A stretch of 64,000 nt of DNA from Mycolicibacterium baixiangningiae. GTDB taxonomy: Bacteria > Actinomycetota > Actinomycetes > Mycobacteriales > Mycobacteriaceae. The stretch spans positions 5,704,001 through 5,768,000 of the forward strand of contig NZ_CP066218.1 in assembly GCF_016313185.1 (NCBI RefSeq), read 5' to 3'. Under the pieces are notes generated by a model. It ran no database searches and was not told the origin of the DNA. It saw only the letters and a program-made list of their open reading frames with translations. Both the position numbers and the translations under genes were made by a program. This document shows, piece by piece, positions 1 through 8,844 of the stretch; position 1 is the first letter of the stretch, and the number at the start of each line of letters is the position of its first letter.

Positions 1-1061
1 TTGGTGGCCAACACGACGCGCCGCCCGGTTCGAGCCGGCGAGAAGACCTTCTGTTGTTCGGCCGTCGGCAGGCGCGCGTAGAGCGGCAGCACCTCGGTAT
101 TGCTGCCGAGCTCGCCGCGCAGCACCTCGGCGGTATCGCGGATCTCGCGTTCCCCCGAGAGGAACACCAGGACGTCGCCGGGCGGCTCGGCCTCGAGTTC
201 GCGGACCGCATCGACGATGGCGTCGGTCGGGTCGCGTAGTTCGGTACGGACGACCTCGTGGTCGGGGTCGTCGGGATCGTCGGTCGAGTCGCCGACCACC
301 GGCACTTCCAGCGGCCGGTAGCGGATCTCGACGGGATAGGTGCGGCCGGACACCTCGACGATGGGCGCTCCGGCGAAGTGCTCGGCGAAGCGCTCCGGCT
401 CGATGGTCGCCGAGGTGACGATGACCTTGAGGTCCGGCCGGCGCGGCAGCAGTTCGCGCAGGTAGCCGAGCAGGAAGTCGATGTTGAGGCTGCGCTCGTG
501 GGCCTCGTCGAGGATGAGGGTGTCGTAGCGCAGTAACCGGCGGTCGCGCTGGATCTCGGCGAGCAGGATGCCGTCGGTCATCAGCTTGACCAGTGTGCGG
601 TCGGAGGCCTGGTCGGTGAACCGCACGGTGTAGCCGACGGCGTCGCCGAGCGGGGTGCCCAGTTCGTCGGCGATGCGCTGTCCGACGGTGCGCGCGGCCA
701 GGCGGCGCGGCTGGGTGTGGCCGATCGTGCCGCGGATCCCGCGGCCCAGTTCCAGGCAGATCTTCGGCAGCTGCGTGGTCTTACCGGATCCGGTCTCGCC
801 GGCGACGATGACGACCTGGTTCTCGGCGATGGCCTTGGCGATGTCGTCGCGGCGTTCGCTGACCGGTAGATCGGGATAGGTGATCGCCGGGACGGCCGCC
901 AGGCGGGTTGCGACGAGCGCTTCAGCGGCGGTGATCTGCTCGGCGATCTGCGCCAGCTTGTCGGGCTTGGCCTGTTTGAGGCGGCGGCCCAGGCGGGCGG
1001 CGTCGCGGTAGGTCAGACCGTCCAGGCGGTTGCGCAGTTCGCGGACGGACGGTTCGGACAC
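1..1061 (-). CDS. hrpA: ATP-dependent RNA helicase HrpA, 5' part (runs off left edge)
   Basis: About 353 N-terminal residues of a DEAH-box RNA helicase; the family is usually about 1300 residues, so most of the gene lies outside the window. Seen: Walker A GETGSGKTTQLPK near residues 88-100, DEAH near residue 184, SAT motif after it, and at the very edge the motif RRVVLAT (helicase motif V). HrpA-type helicases unwind structured RNA and act in mRNA processing and ribosome rescue in the cytoplasm. I take the GTG at 1061-1059 as start because the frame then reads VSEPSVRELRNRL, matching the usual N-terminus. It follows the MTHFR gene on the same strand by about 20 bases. Family assignment is firm; the exact start is less so. 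Confidence 0.85.
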   Translation of the reverse strand, partial: MSEPSVRELRNRLDGLTYRDAARLGRRLKQAKPDKLAQIAEQITAAEALVATRLAAVPAITYPDLPVSERRDDIAKAIAENQVVIVAGETGSGKTTQLPKICLELGRGIRGTIGHTQPRRLAARTVGQRIADELGTPLGDAVGYTVRFTDQASDRTLVKLMTDGILLAEIQRDRRLLRYDTLILDEAHERSLNIDFLLGYLRELLPRRPDLKVIVTSATIEPERFAEHFAGAPIVEVSGRTYPVEIRYRPLEVPVVGDSTDDPDDPDHEVVRTELRDPTDAIVDAVRELEAEPPGDVLVFLSGEREIRDTAEVLRGELGSNTEVLPLYARLPTAEQQKVFSPARTGRRVVLAT

Positions 1062-1082
1062 TCGCGCCAGGATATAGGCGCG

Positions 1083-1997
1083 TCAGCCGTGACCGGGCGA
1101 CCAGTACTCCAGCATCTCGGCGAACGTCTCGAACGCCGGCGTGGACACCCCGTAGGTCGCCTCGAGATGGATGCTGAGCGGGAAGCCCAGCTCGCCGACC
1201 CCGTCGATCACCCGCTTGTAGAGGTCGAGCAGCATGCGCCGCTTGTCGGCCGGCTCGCTGGCGGCCAGGGCCTTGACGAACTCCTGCTCCGCGGCGACCG
1301 CGGCGTTGCCCGGGTCCTGGATCAACCAGTTGATGAGCCCGACGCGGCTCTCCACCTTCGGCACGAACCCGAACGACAGCAGGATCTCCGGCCGGTGTTC
1401 GTTGCCGGCCGCGAACTCCGTCAGAAACCCGACGATCGCGTCGGAGTACAGCAGCTGCGTCATCCCGTAGGTGGCGCCCTGCTTGCATTTGAAAGTGAAC
1501 CGGCCCTGCTCACCGTCGCGGGTGGGGATCAGGATCGCACCCCGGTTGTCGACCAGCCCGTCATAGAGCGACAGCGCATCGGTAGGGGCGACGCCGCTGC
1601 CCTCCCCGTCGTTCATGGTCCGCGGGACACCCACGAAGGCGATACCGTCGAACCCCGCCGCGCTGAGCTTGGTCAGCCGCTCACGCAGCGCGGACTCGTC
1701 GAGGAATGCGGTGACCTGCGTGCACAGCCCGCGCACACCCGGCAGTTCCGGCTTGATGATCTGCCAGAAGTCCAGCACGTCCATCTTGGGCTTCATCTCG
1801 ATGGGACGGCCGCTGTCCTCCTCGATCATCCCGGGGATCATGACGTGGGCGATGCGGCCCTCGATACCGGCCTCGGCCGAGCAGCGCAGCACCTTGTGGG
1901 CGTCCTCGAGCGCATGCTCGCGGCCGCGCTCGACATTGGGCGGCACGAGTTCGAGCGCGACGGTGTTCAGGGGCAACGACTGCTCCTTTGACGGCAT
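1083..1997 (-). CDS. Mycobacterial-type methylenetetrahydrofolate reductase
   Basis: A 304-residue protein that I recognise as the unusual mycobacterial MTHFR family (M. tuberculosis Rv2172c type), which lacks close similarity to classical MetF. Conserved stretches seen are LNTVALELVPPN, HVMIPGMIEED, GFDGIAFVGVPRTMND and NWLIQDPGNAAVAAEQE. It would reduce 5,10-methylene-THF to 5-methyl-THF for methionine synthesis, in the cytoplasm. Length fits the family (about 300). It lies just upstream of hrpA on the same strand. The ATG at 1997 is followed by a short variable MPSKEQS before the conserved core. Recognition is from memory of the family, not a search. Confidence 0.8.
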   Translation of the reverse strand: MPSKEQSLPLNTVALELVPPNVERGREHALEDAHKVLRCSAEAGIEGRIAHVMIPGMIEEDSGRPIEMKPKMDVLDFWQIIKPELPGVRGLCTQVTAFLDESALRERLTKLSAAGFDGIAFVGVPRTMNDGEGSGVAPTDALSLYDGLVDNRGAILIPTRDGEQGRFTFKCKQGATYGMTQLLYSDAIVGFLTEFAAGNEHRPEILLSFGFVPKVESRVGLINWLIQDPGNAAVAAEQEFVKALAASEPADKRRMLLDLYKRVIDGVGELGFPLSIHLEATYGVSTPAFETFAEMLEYWSPGHG

Positions 1998-2084
1998 GAC
2001 GACAGATGCGACGTGTCGGCCGCACTCCCCCCGGAAATCGTCACCATACCGGTCAGAACTGGACGCCGCCTGAGCCGGTCGCCG

Positions 2085-3080
2085 TCACCCGAGGAACGCG
2101 ACGACCGCGCCGAGGTAGATCACGATCGACAAAAGGTCCTGGATGACGGTGGCCAGCGGACCCGATCCGAACGCCGGATCGAGGTGGAGGCGGTTCAGCA
2201 GCCAGGGCAGCGCCAGCGCCACCAGCGTCGCGATCGCGCTGGCCGCGAAGACGGCGACCGCGACGGCAGCGGCGAGCGTCCAGTCGCCGGTCATCAGCGC
2301 CACGACCGGCGCCATCAGCCCGCCGAGCACCAGCCCCACCAACAGACCGGTGATGCTCTCCGGCACGATCACCCGCCGGATCCCCACCCCGACAGACAGA
2401 CCGCGGATCGCCAGCGTCTCGGTTTGCGTACCGACCGCATCAGCCAGATAGACGATGCCGGGCACGAAGTACGCGACCGCGAGCACGGCGTCGAGCTGTG
2501 CTTCGAACGCCGCCATCAGACCCGCCGACGCCATTGCGCCGAGCAGCCCCACGATCAGCCACGGCGTCCGGTGCCACAGCCGCCGGGTCACACTCTCCAC
2601 GCTGGTGGCACGCGCCGCGTCGACCGAATCCAGGAACCCGCCGAGGCGCGCCATGTCTTCGCGGTGCTCCTGCAGCAGGACACCGATGAGCGTCTGCGGG
2701 GGAATCAGCCCGTGGAACCGGCCCTCGTCGTCGACGACGGCCAGCCCCGGTTCCCCACGCTGCACCGCCTCCCAGGCGACCTCCTCCTGATCGGTCTCGG
2801 GCGCCACGACGGGCGGCGCGGCATCCATGACGTCGCGCAGCAGCACGCCGTGGGGCGCCGCGAACAACCGCTCGATGGCGGCGACCCCGATCAAGCGGTC
2901 GCCGTCGAGCACCGCGACGGCCGCGGCGCTGACGAACTCGACGCCCCGCATGCGGTCGAGGACATCGGCGACGGAGTCGCCGACGGCGGCGGTGGGGACC
3001 TGCGCGGTCGCCCGGTCCGCAGCGGTGCCGGGACCGTCGAGGCGATCATGGACCGGGGCACTGCTCGCGACATCTTCCAC
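2085..3080 (-). CDS. MgtE-like magnesium transporter lacking the N-domain
   Basis: 331 residues. The first half holds two CBS-like repeats (about residues 25-135; IPPQTLIGVLLQEHREDMARL closes the second). The second half has about five membrane segments, with the MgtE pore signatures PGIVYLADAVGTQTETLAIRGL and FGSGPLATVIQDLLSI. Family members form dimeric Mg2+ channels gated by cytoplasmic Mg2+ binding. Typical MgtE is about 450 residues with a superhelical N-domain before the CBS pair. That domain is absent here, so gating may differ. No partner genes are evident; the next gene leftwards is MTHFR on the same strand. Confidence 0.85.
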   Translation of the reverse strand: MEDVASSAPVHDRLDGPGTAADRATAQVPTAAVGDSVADVLDRMRGVEFVSAAAVAVLDGDRLIGVAAIERLFAAPHGVLLRDVMDAAPPVVAPETDQEEVAWEAVQRGEPGLAVVDDEGRFHGLIPPQTLIGVLLQEHREDMARLGGFLDSVDAARATSVESVTRRLWHRTPWLIVGLLGAMASAGLMAAFEAQLDAVLAVAYFVPGIVYLADAVGTQTETLAIRGLSVGVGIRRVIVPESITGLLVGLVLGGLMAPVVALMTGDWTLAAAVAVAVFAASAIATLVALALPWLLNRLHLDPAFGSGPLATVIQDLLSIVIYLGAVVAFLG

Positions 3081-3158
3081 GAGGCAACTCTGGCACGCAT
3101 GCGGGCACCGAGGGCCGAAGTCCTCTCCGGTGCGGGTACACCCCGTGCACCGGGGCGC

Positions 3159-3782
3159 TCACCCGTCGATGAGCCGCTGCACCGACGGCGGAACGGGAAG
3201 CGGGGAATCGGAGACGGGTGCGCGGTAGCGGGTGTCCACGGGCACCACTCCGGTCCAGGCCGCGCCGTCCGCCGCCGGGCCCGTCCGCGCCTTGGCCACC
3301 CACGACCCGTCGACGATCGGCACCTCGAGCAGCAGCGTGGACGCGAGTTCCTTGTCCGTGTGCGGTGGGCACTCGGCCGCGCGGCCGGGGATCAGTGTCT
3401 CGGTGAACCGGTCGAGCAGCCCGGGCGCCTCGTCGCGGTCCACCACACGGCACACCCCGCGCACCACCGCGGAGCGATAGTTGGCCGAGTGATCGAACTG
3501 ACGCTCGGCGATCACCAGCCCGTCGAGGACGAAGGCGCTCACGCACACCTTGGCCCCGCCCGCGATGTGGCGCAGCGCTCCCGCACCCGTCGACCCGTGC
3601 AGCAGCAGCCGTTCCCCGTCCCGGGCCACGAGCATCGGGACCGCCCACGGCTCGTCTCCCAGCACCGTCGAGACGGTCGCCACCGCGGCCGTGTCGAAGA
3701 CCTCGCGCAGCAGCGCCAGATCGGCCGCCCGGCCGGGTTTGCGGGTCAACTGACTCAGCGGTGAATTCGTCACAGATGTCAT
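3159..3782 (-). CDS. Pyridoxamine 5'-phosphate oxidase-family FMN-binding protein
   Basis: 207 residues with the split-barrel flavin fold pattern of the PPOX family: ATVSTVLGDEPWAVPMLVARDGERLLLHGSTGAGALRHI near the N-terminus and a later VVRGVCRVVDRDEAPGLLDRF. Proteins of this type bind FMN, F420 or heme and reduce or bind small molecules; the substrate cannot be told. The start ATG lies less than 60 bases from the divergent FAD-dehydrogenase gene, so both share a short promoter region. Confidence 0.75.
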   Translation of the reverse strand: MTSVTNSPLSQLTRKPGRAADLALLREVFDTAAVATVSTVLGDEPWAVPMLVARDGERLLLHGSTGAGALRHIAGGAKVCVSAFVLDGLVIAERQFDHSANYRSAVVRGVCRVVDRDEAPGLLDRFTETLIPGRAAECPPHTDKELASTLLLEVPIVDGSWVAKARTGPAADGAAWTGVVPVDTRYRAPVSDSPLPVPPSVQRLIDG

Positions 3783-3838
3783 TCATCCAGCCCGGCGTAC
3801 CGGCGGCAACCTATATCTCGCTTCGCTACCTTGAGTCC

Positions 3839-5524
3839 ATGAACGCTGACGTGATCGTGGTGGGCGCGGGCCTGGCCGGCCTGGTCGCCACGCACGAGCT
3901 CACCCGCCGCGGCAAGCGGGTCATGCTCGTCGACCAGGAGAACGCAGCCAACCTCGGTGGGCAGGCGTACTGGTCGTTCGGCGGGATCTTCCTGGTGGAC
4001 AGCCCCGAACAGCGCCGCATGCGAATCAAGGACTCCTTCGAGTTGGCGTGGAGCGACTGGCGGGGCAGCGCCGCGTTCGATCGCCTGGACGACGAGGACG
4101 TGTGGGCGGCCAAATGGGCCCGCGCCTACGTCGCATGGGCGGCGGGCGAGAAGCGTGACTACCTCACCGCTCTCGGCATCTCGTTCCTGCCGACGGTCGG
4201 CTGGGCCGAGCGCGGCGACCTGAGCGCCACCGGACACGGCAACTCGGTGCCCCGGTTCCACGTCGCGTGGGGCACCGGCACCGGCATCATCGGTCCGTTC
4301 ACCGACTCCACGCTCGCCGCCGCGCAGGGCGGACTGGTGCGATTCCGCCACCGCCATCGGGTCGACGGCCTGGTGTTCACCGACGGTGCCGTCACCGGCG
4401 TGCGCGGCACGGTGCTGGCCCCCGACAGCGCGGTGCGCGGCGCCCCGTCGAACCGCGACGCCGTCGGCGAATTCGAACTCTCCGCGCAGGCAGTGGTGGT
4501 GACGACGGGCGGCATCGGCGCCAATCACGAGATCGTGCGCCGCTTCTGGCCCGCGCGGATGGGCACCCCGCCGACGTCGATGATCACCGGGGTGCCCGCC
4601 CACGTCGACGGCCGGATGCTCGACATCGCGGCGGATTCTGGTGTGCGCCTTGTCAATCGGGACCGGATGTGGCACTACACCGAGGGTATCGTCAACTGGG
4701 ATCCGATCTGGCCCGACCACGCGATCCGCATCCTGCCCGGACCGTCGTCGATGTGGTTCGACGCGCTGGGCCGCCGGCTTCCCGCGCCGTACCTTCCCGG
4801 CTACGACACCCTGGGCACGCTGCGCTATCTGCGCACCACACCGGACATCGCCGAGTACGACCACTCCTGGTTCATCCTGACCCAGCGCATCCTCGAGAAG
4901 GAGTTCGCGTTGTCCGGGTCGGAACAGAATCCCGACATCACCGCGAAAGACCGCAAAGCGTTCCTCAAGGAGCGGCTGTTCAGCAAGGGCGGACCCGGTC
5001 CGGTCGAGGCGTTCAAGAAGCACGGGGTGGACTTCGTCGTCTCGGAGTCGGATTCCGCCGACGCCCTCGAGGACCTGGTCGCGAAGATGAACGCGCTCAC
5101 CGCCGAACCCCTGCTCGACCCGGCGATCATCCGCCGCCAGATCGAGGCGCGCGATCTGCAGGTCGCCAATCCGTTCAGCAAGGACGCGCAGATCCAGGGC
5201 ATCCACAACTCACGCAGCTCACTGGCCGACCGCATCGGCCGCACCGCGGCACCGCACCGCATCCTCGACCCGGCGGCCGGACCGCTGATCGGCATCAAAC
5301 TGCACATCCTGACCCGAAAGACGTTGGGCGGCATCCAAACCGACCTCGCGTCACGCGTCATCGGCCTGGACGGGCAACCGATCGACGGCCTGTACGCAGC
5401 CGGTGAGGTGGCGGGTTTCGGCGGTGGTGGCGTGCACGGATACAACGCCCTGGAAGGCACGTTCCTCGGCGGGTGCATCTTCTCGGGCCGTTCCGCCGGC
5501 CGGGCCCTGGCCGACCGGATCTGA
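3839..5524 (+). CDS. FAD-binding dehydrogenase (KstD-like, Rv0785-type)
   Basis: 561 residues from the ATG at 3839. The frame is open upstream but the conserved protein begins at MNADVIVVGAGLAGL, which is the FAD-binding GxGxxG motif. Other seen motifs: NLGGQAYWSFGG, GHGNSVPRFHVAWGTG, MWHYTEGIVNWDPIWP, and the C-terminal LYAAGEVAGFGGGGVHGYNALEGTFLGGC typical of the fumarate reductase/3-ketosteroid dehydrogenase flavoprotein superfamily. It closely resembles the mycobacterial Rv0785 family, whose substrate is not established; a steroid- or ketone-dehydrogenating role is inference. Followed within 20 bases by a GGDEF gene on the same strand. Confidence 0.85.
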   Translation: MNADVIVVGAGLAGLVATHELTRRGKRVMLVDQENAANLGGQAYWSFGGIFLVDSPEQRRMRIKDSFELAWSDWRGSAAFDRLDDEDVWAAKWARAYVAWAAGEKRDYLTALGISFLPTVGWAERGDLSATGHGNSVPRFHVAWGTGTGIIGPFTDSTLAAAQGGLVRFRHRHRVDGLVFTDGAVTGVRGTVLAPDSAVRGAPSNRDAVGEFELSAQAVVVTTGGIGANHEIVRRFWPARMGTPPTSMITGVPAHVDGRMLDIAADSGVRLVNRDRMWHYTEGIVNWDPIWPDHAIRILPGPSSMWFDALGRRLPAPYLPGYDTLGTLRYLRTTPDIAEYDHSWFILTQRILEKEFALSGSEQNPDITAKDRKAFLKERLFSKGGPGPVEAFKKHGVDFVVSESDSADALEDLVAKMNALTAEPLLDPAIIRRQIEARDLQVANPFSKDAQIQGIHNSRSSLADRIGRTAAPHRILDPAAGPLIGIKLHILTRKTLGGIQTDLASRVIGLDGQPIDGLYAAGEVAGFGGGGVHGYNALEGTFLGGCIFSGRSAGRALADRI

Positions 5525-5544
5525 CCGGGCGGGAAGGCGCGGGG

Positions 5545-6579
5545 ATGCAGGCGAATTCGGGGTTCGACGCGGCGCTGCGCCGCCGGATGCTGCTGGTGTA
5601 CCTGGCGATCCTGTGGACGCTGTACGCGGTGGCGGTGCTGTCGGCGCATACGCTCGACACCCAACCCTCCGACGGCCGTGGGGAACTCTTCGCCCTGGCG
5701 CTGCTCACGGTCGGCGTGTTGACGGCGGCGCGTCCCCCGCTGTGCGGATGGCGTTATGTGGTGGCCCTGGTGTGCGTGAGCGTGTCGCCGGTGGCGGCGT
5801 TGCTGTTCCACGAACAGATCGCCGCCCAGGTGTGGTCGGTGATCCCGCTGATGTTCGTCGCCATGTTCCTCCGCACATGGCACGGCCCCGCCGTGACGCG
5901 CGTGGTGGTGACGGCGTTGGCCGCGGCGGCCGTCATGGCGCTGGTGATCGCGCCGGCCCCGGTGCCCAGCCTGTGGTTCGTGTTCTACGTCGCGTGCATC
6001 GTGGGCTCCGCCGAGATCTTCGGGCTGGCGAATTCGGTGTTGGTGGATGCGGCGTTGCGGGACCCACTGACGTCGGTGTGGAACCGTGCGGGCGTCGTCC
6101 GGCACGCGACCCGGGTGATCGGCAGAGCGCGGCGCCGCGGGGATCAGGTCGCCGTCGTGGTGCTCGACGTCGACGATTTCAAAGGTGTCAACGACCGTCG
6201 CGGCCATGCTGCGGGCGATCTCGTGCTCAGCGGTCTCGCACAGCGGTGGGTCAGCAGGCTACCGCCCAACAGCGTGATCGGCCGGGTCGGTGGTGACGAA
6301 TTCGTCGTCCTGCTCGGCGGTTCCGACGAACACCGCGCCCGTGCGCTCGCCGCCGAACTGGTCGACGGACATTCCGTCGATGTGACATACGGGGTGGCGG
6401 CGGGGCCCGCCGAGTCCGACGCGTTCGAGACGTTGTTCGCCTCCGCCGACGAGGATCTCTACCGGAGCAAGCGAGCCCGCTCTCCTCAGGCGGCGACCAG
6501 GAAGCCGGCGACGTCCTCGGCCACCGGTCCGGCCTGTAGCCGGAACGACTGCAGCGGACCGATCAGCGGCTCGTCGTAG
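5545..6579 (+). CDS. Membrane-anchored GGDEF diguanylate cyclase
   Basis: 344 residues. About six hydrophobic segments fill the first 165 residues, then a GGDEF domain begins at ALRDPLTSVWNRAG. The active-site motif is intact (RVGGDEF), as is the metal-binding VVVLDVDDFKGVNDRRGHAAGD, so synthesis of cyclic di-GMP is likely. No EAL domain follows. The start ATG at 5545 is chosen because upstream in-frame codons overlap the preceding gene. The last 31 codons (from about 6486) run antisense into the convergent oxidoreductase gene and are probably read-through sequence beyond the domain. Confidence 0.8.
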   Translation: MQANSGFDAALRRRMLLVYLAILWTLYAVAVLSAHTLDTQPSDGRGELFALALLTVGVLTAARPPLCGWRYVVALVCVSVSPVAALLFHEQIAAQVWSVIPLMFVAMFLRTWHGPAVTRVVVTALAAAAVMALVIAPAPVPSLWFVFYVACIVGSAEIFGLANSVLVDAALRDPLTSVWNRAGVVRHATRVIGRARRRGDQVAVVVLDVDDFKGVNDRRGHAAGDLVLSGLAQRWVSRLPPNSVIGRVGGDEFVVLLGGSDEHRARALAAELVDGHSVDVTYGVAAGPAESDAFETLFASADEDLYRSKRARSPQAATRKPATSSATGPACSRNDCSGPISGSS

Positions 6580-7631
6580 CCGGCGAACCACAGGCCCGGC
6601 GCCGCCGAGGGCAGTCCGTTGACCACCGGCGCCCCCTCCTCGTCGAGCACACCGAGATGCCCGACGAGCGGTTCCAGCCCGTGGCGGTATCCCGTCGCGC
6701 CGATGACCACCTCCGGCCGGATGATCTGCCCGTCGGCGAGCACGACGGCGTCCCCGTCGAACGCCTCGACGGCGGCGACCACCTCGATGCGCCCGGCCTT
6801 GATCTGCGGGACCAATTCGTCTCCGAGCGTGGGGATGCTGCCGTCGTCGAGCAGTGCGCGGTAGATGCCCCGGCGCGGTGCCGGCAGTCCCGCGGACGTC
6901 AGGTCGCCGAACCACAGCCTGCTCACCAGAGCGGCGGCGTGGTCGAGCACGGGGACCGGCAGCCGGCGCAGCGCGGCGCTGAATGCGTCCACCGGGATCC
7001 CGGCGGCCGAACGCGGCACCAGGTGCGGCGGGGTGCGTACGGCCAACCGGACGCGGCCGGCCACCCCGTCGCTGAGCTGCAGCGCGATGTCGGTGGCGGA
7101 GTTCCCCACTCCGACCACCAGCACGTCGCGTCCGGCGAACGGCCAGGGGTTGCGGTAGTCGGCGGAGTGCAGGAGTTCGCCGGTGTAACCCTCCATTCCG
7201 GGCCATGCCGGCAGCGCCGGGGTGTGATAGTTCCCCGTCGCGATCACGACGGCATCAGCCGTGTACGACTCCCCGTCGGTGGTGATCTGCCACCGATCGT
7301 CGTCGCGGTCGATCCGGGTCACCGTGACTCCGAGGCCGAGCCGAAGCTGTTGGCGGCGAACGTAACTGTCGAAGTAGTCGACCATGTCGTCACGCTTGGG
7401 CCAGCGGCCGTAGCGGCGTGGAATCGGCTGCCCGGGCAGGTGAGACCAGTAGCCGCAGGTGTTGAGCCGGAACCCGTCGTAGCGGCCCCGCCAGGTGGAC
7501 ACGGGCGCCGTCGCGCGGTCGAGGACCAGCGCGTCGACCTTCTGTTCGTGGGCGAGTTGGCGGGCGATCGCCAACCCGCAGGGACCGGCACCCATGACGA
7601 CGACGCGTTCGTGGCGTAGTTGAGAGGACAT
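6486..7631 (-). CDS. Flavin-containing monooxygenase-like NAD(P)/FAD oxidoreductase
   Basis: 381 residues from the second ATG (MSSQLRHERVVVMGAGPCG). An alternative start lies at 7649. FAD-binding GAGPCG sits near residue 14 and a second nucleotide-binding motif VVGVGNSATDIALQL near residue 165; ATGNY and the late ATGY motif are typical of the FMO/CzcO group. Such enzymes oxygenate ketones, amines or siderophore precursors with NADPH; the substrate here is unknown. It converges on the GGDEF gene, overlapping its 3' end by about 94 bases. No neighbouring gene suggests a pathway. Confidence 0.8.
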   Translation of the reverse strand: MSSQLRHERVVVMGAGPCGLAIARQLAHEQKVDALVLDRATAPVSTWRGRYDGFRLNTCGYWSHLPGQPIPRRYGRWPKRDDMVDYFDSYVRRQQLRLGLGVTVTRIDRDDDRWQITTDGESYTADAVVIATGNYHTPALPAWPGMEGYTGELLHSADYRNPWPFAGRDVLVVGVGNSATDIALQLSDGVAGRVRLAVRTPPHLVPRSAAGIPVDAFSAALRRLPVPVLDHAAALVSRLWFGDLTSAGLPAPRRGIYRALLDDGSIPTLGDELVPQIKAGRIEVVAAVEAFDGDAVVLADGQIIRPEVVIGATGYRHGLEPLVGHLGVLDEEGAPVVNGLPSAAPGLWFAGYDEPLIGPLQSFRLQAGPVAEDVAGFLVAA

Positions 7632-7728
7632 CCCGGCCAGGGTTCCCACCCGGCGGCCGGCTCAAGCCGGTTTCCCGTTCGGCGTGCCGGGTAGTTCTGT
7701 GGTCTACCCGAACCGTTCAGGAGGATTG

Positions 7729-7860
7729 ATGAGCTCACCGGAACCGACGCCTGACGACGACCAGCAGGCGGAGACCGAAGTGCCGAGCGCGAGCCCCGGA
7801 TACTCCACGCCTCCGCCGGAAGGCGTTCGCGACGCCGAGGACCAGGGCGACGCGACCTAG
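7729..7860 (+). CDS. 43-residue acidic, proline-rich small protein
   Basis: A short frame starting ATG at 7729, preceded at good spacing by the strong ribosome binding site caggagg (7719-7725). It encodes 43 residues beginning MSSPEPTPDDDQQAETEVP and ending in an acidic tail. There is no hydrophobic segment and no recognised domain. It ends directly at a strong rho-independent-like hairpin (7862-7923), which makes a real, separately transcribed gene likely. The composition (Pro, Asp, Glu, Gln, Ser) suggests a disordered polypeptide. Function unknown. Confidence 0.6.
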   Translation: MSSPEPTPDDDQQAETEVPSASPGYSTPPPEGVRDAEDQGDAT

Positions 7861-7861
7861 C

Positions 7862-7923
7862 ACAGACGAGAACCCGGGCGGCGGTGGATCCAAGGGTCAA
7901 CCACTGCCCGGGTTTTCGTCTGT
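7862..7923. terminator. Bidirectional terminator hairpin
   Basis: Arms 7862-7879 (acagacgagaacccgggc) and 7906-7923 (gcccgggttttcgtctgt) are complementary over 18 positions with one G.T pair. They lie between the plus-strand 43-residue gene and the minus-strand hemerythrin gene, whose stop codon touches the right arm. The T run inside the right arm resembles mycobacterial intrinsic terminators. Confidence 0.75.
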
Positions 7924-8651
7924 CACTGTTTGTCAGGGGTGCGCGGCGAGTGGGTGCTCGGATCCTCGCCCCGCGTCAGTGGTGGGACGTGTTCGACGAG
8001 GCCCGCGACGCGGGCGAGCCCGGAGCTCACTGCCGTCAACACACTGCGCTGGCGGCCCGACGAGCGACGCGCGCCGCGGTCGAGGTGATCGCGTGCACGG
8101 TCGAGCACGGTGAGCGGCGCCGCCGCCAGTGCGTTACCCGGTGGGCGCCGCGCCACGACCGGGTGCGGACGGGTCGGCGCGGTCCGCCGCACCGCCTCCC
8201 ACGCCCAACCCAACTGGATCAGCGTGCGACGGTCGGCGGCATCCTGGAGCATCGGCAGCAGTCGGTCTTCTTCGTCTCGAACATCTTCGCGCAGAAGCGA
8301 TTCGATGCGTGGCCACAGCTCCCGGTGGCGTGGGTCGTCGACGGGGTACTTCTCGAGTTCGGTGAACAGCTCGTTGATCTCCTGGTGTTCGCGTTCGATC
8401 TCCAACGTCAGCGGTTCACCGTCGGGCACCATCTTGCGGATCGCCGGCCACAGCACCGCCTCCTCGGCGAACGCGTGCGGGAACACGAGGCGGCACAGTT
8501 CGGTGAGATAGTCCTGCCGTTCGTCGCCGGTGCTCGCGTCGATGTGGTGCAGCAATCGGTCGAGTTCGATGTGGTCACGCTTCTGGCGCGTGAGGACGCT
8601 GAACGGGCCGCCGAGCTGTGCGAGGTTCTGGTCGGCAAGGGATGACGTCAT
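7923..8651 (-). CDS. Hemerythrin HHE-domain protein
   Basis: 242 residues from the ATG at 8651, chosen because ggagaggag lies just upstream; a longer frame to 8726 lacks a site. Helical pattern with iron-ligand residues: HIELDRLLHHIDA, FPHAFAEEAVLWPAI, EHQEINEL and EDRLLPML (HHE cation-binding domain, residues 20-150). The C-terminal 90 residues are basic and look disordered. Such proteins bind a di-iron centre and in mycobacteria have been tied to oxidative and nitrosative stress. It is divergent from the manganese catalase gene, fitting a stress-response pair, which is inference. Confidence 0.8.
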   Translation of the reverse strand: MTSSLADQNLAQLGGPFSVLTRQKRDHIELDRLLHHIDASTGDERQDYLTELCRLVFPHAFAEEAVLWPAIRKMVPDGEPLTLEIEREHQEINELFTELEKYPVDDPRHRELWPRIESLLREDVRDEEDRLLPMLQDAADRRTLIQLGWAWEAVRRTAPTRPHPVVARRPPGNALAAAPLTVLDRARDHLDRGARRSSGRQRSVLTAVSSGLARVAGLVEHVPPLTRGEDPSTHSPRTPDKQ

Positions 8652-8844
8652 GGGTGCTCCTCTCCGTGGGCGGAGCTGTGCCCCGACTGCGGAACTCCAA
8701 ACCCCGACGTTCACTACGAAATCCAACTGCGGGCCGGGGTTTGTGGTCTCAGTGCCCGGGTACCGCAGTCCTGCCGTACAGACATCGTGCGGCGGTCGGG
8801 GTGGTCGTTTGCGCGGCCGCTAACACTCAAATCTTGGAGAACTG

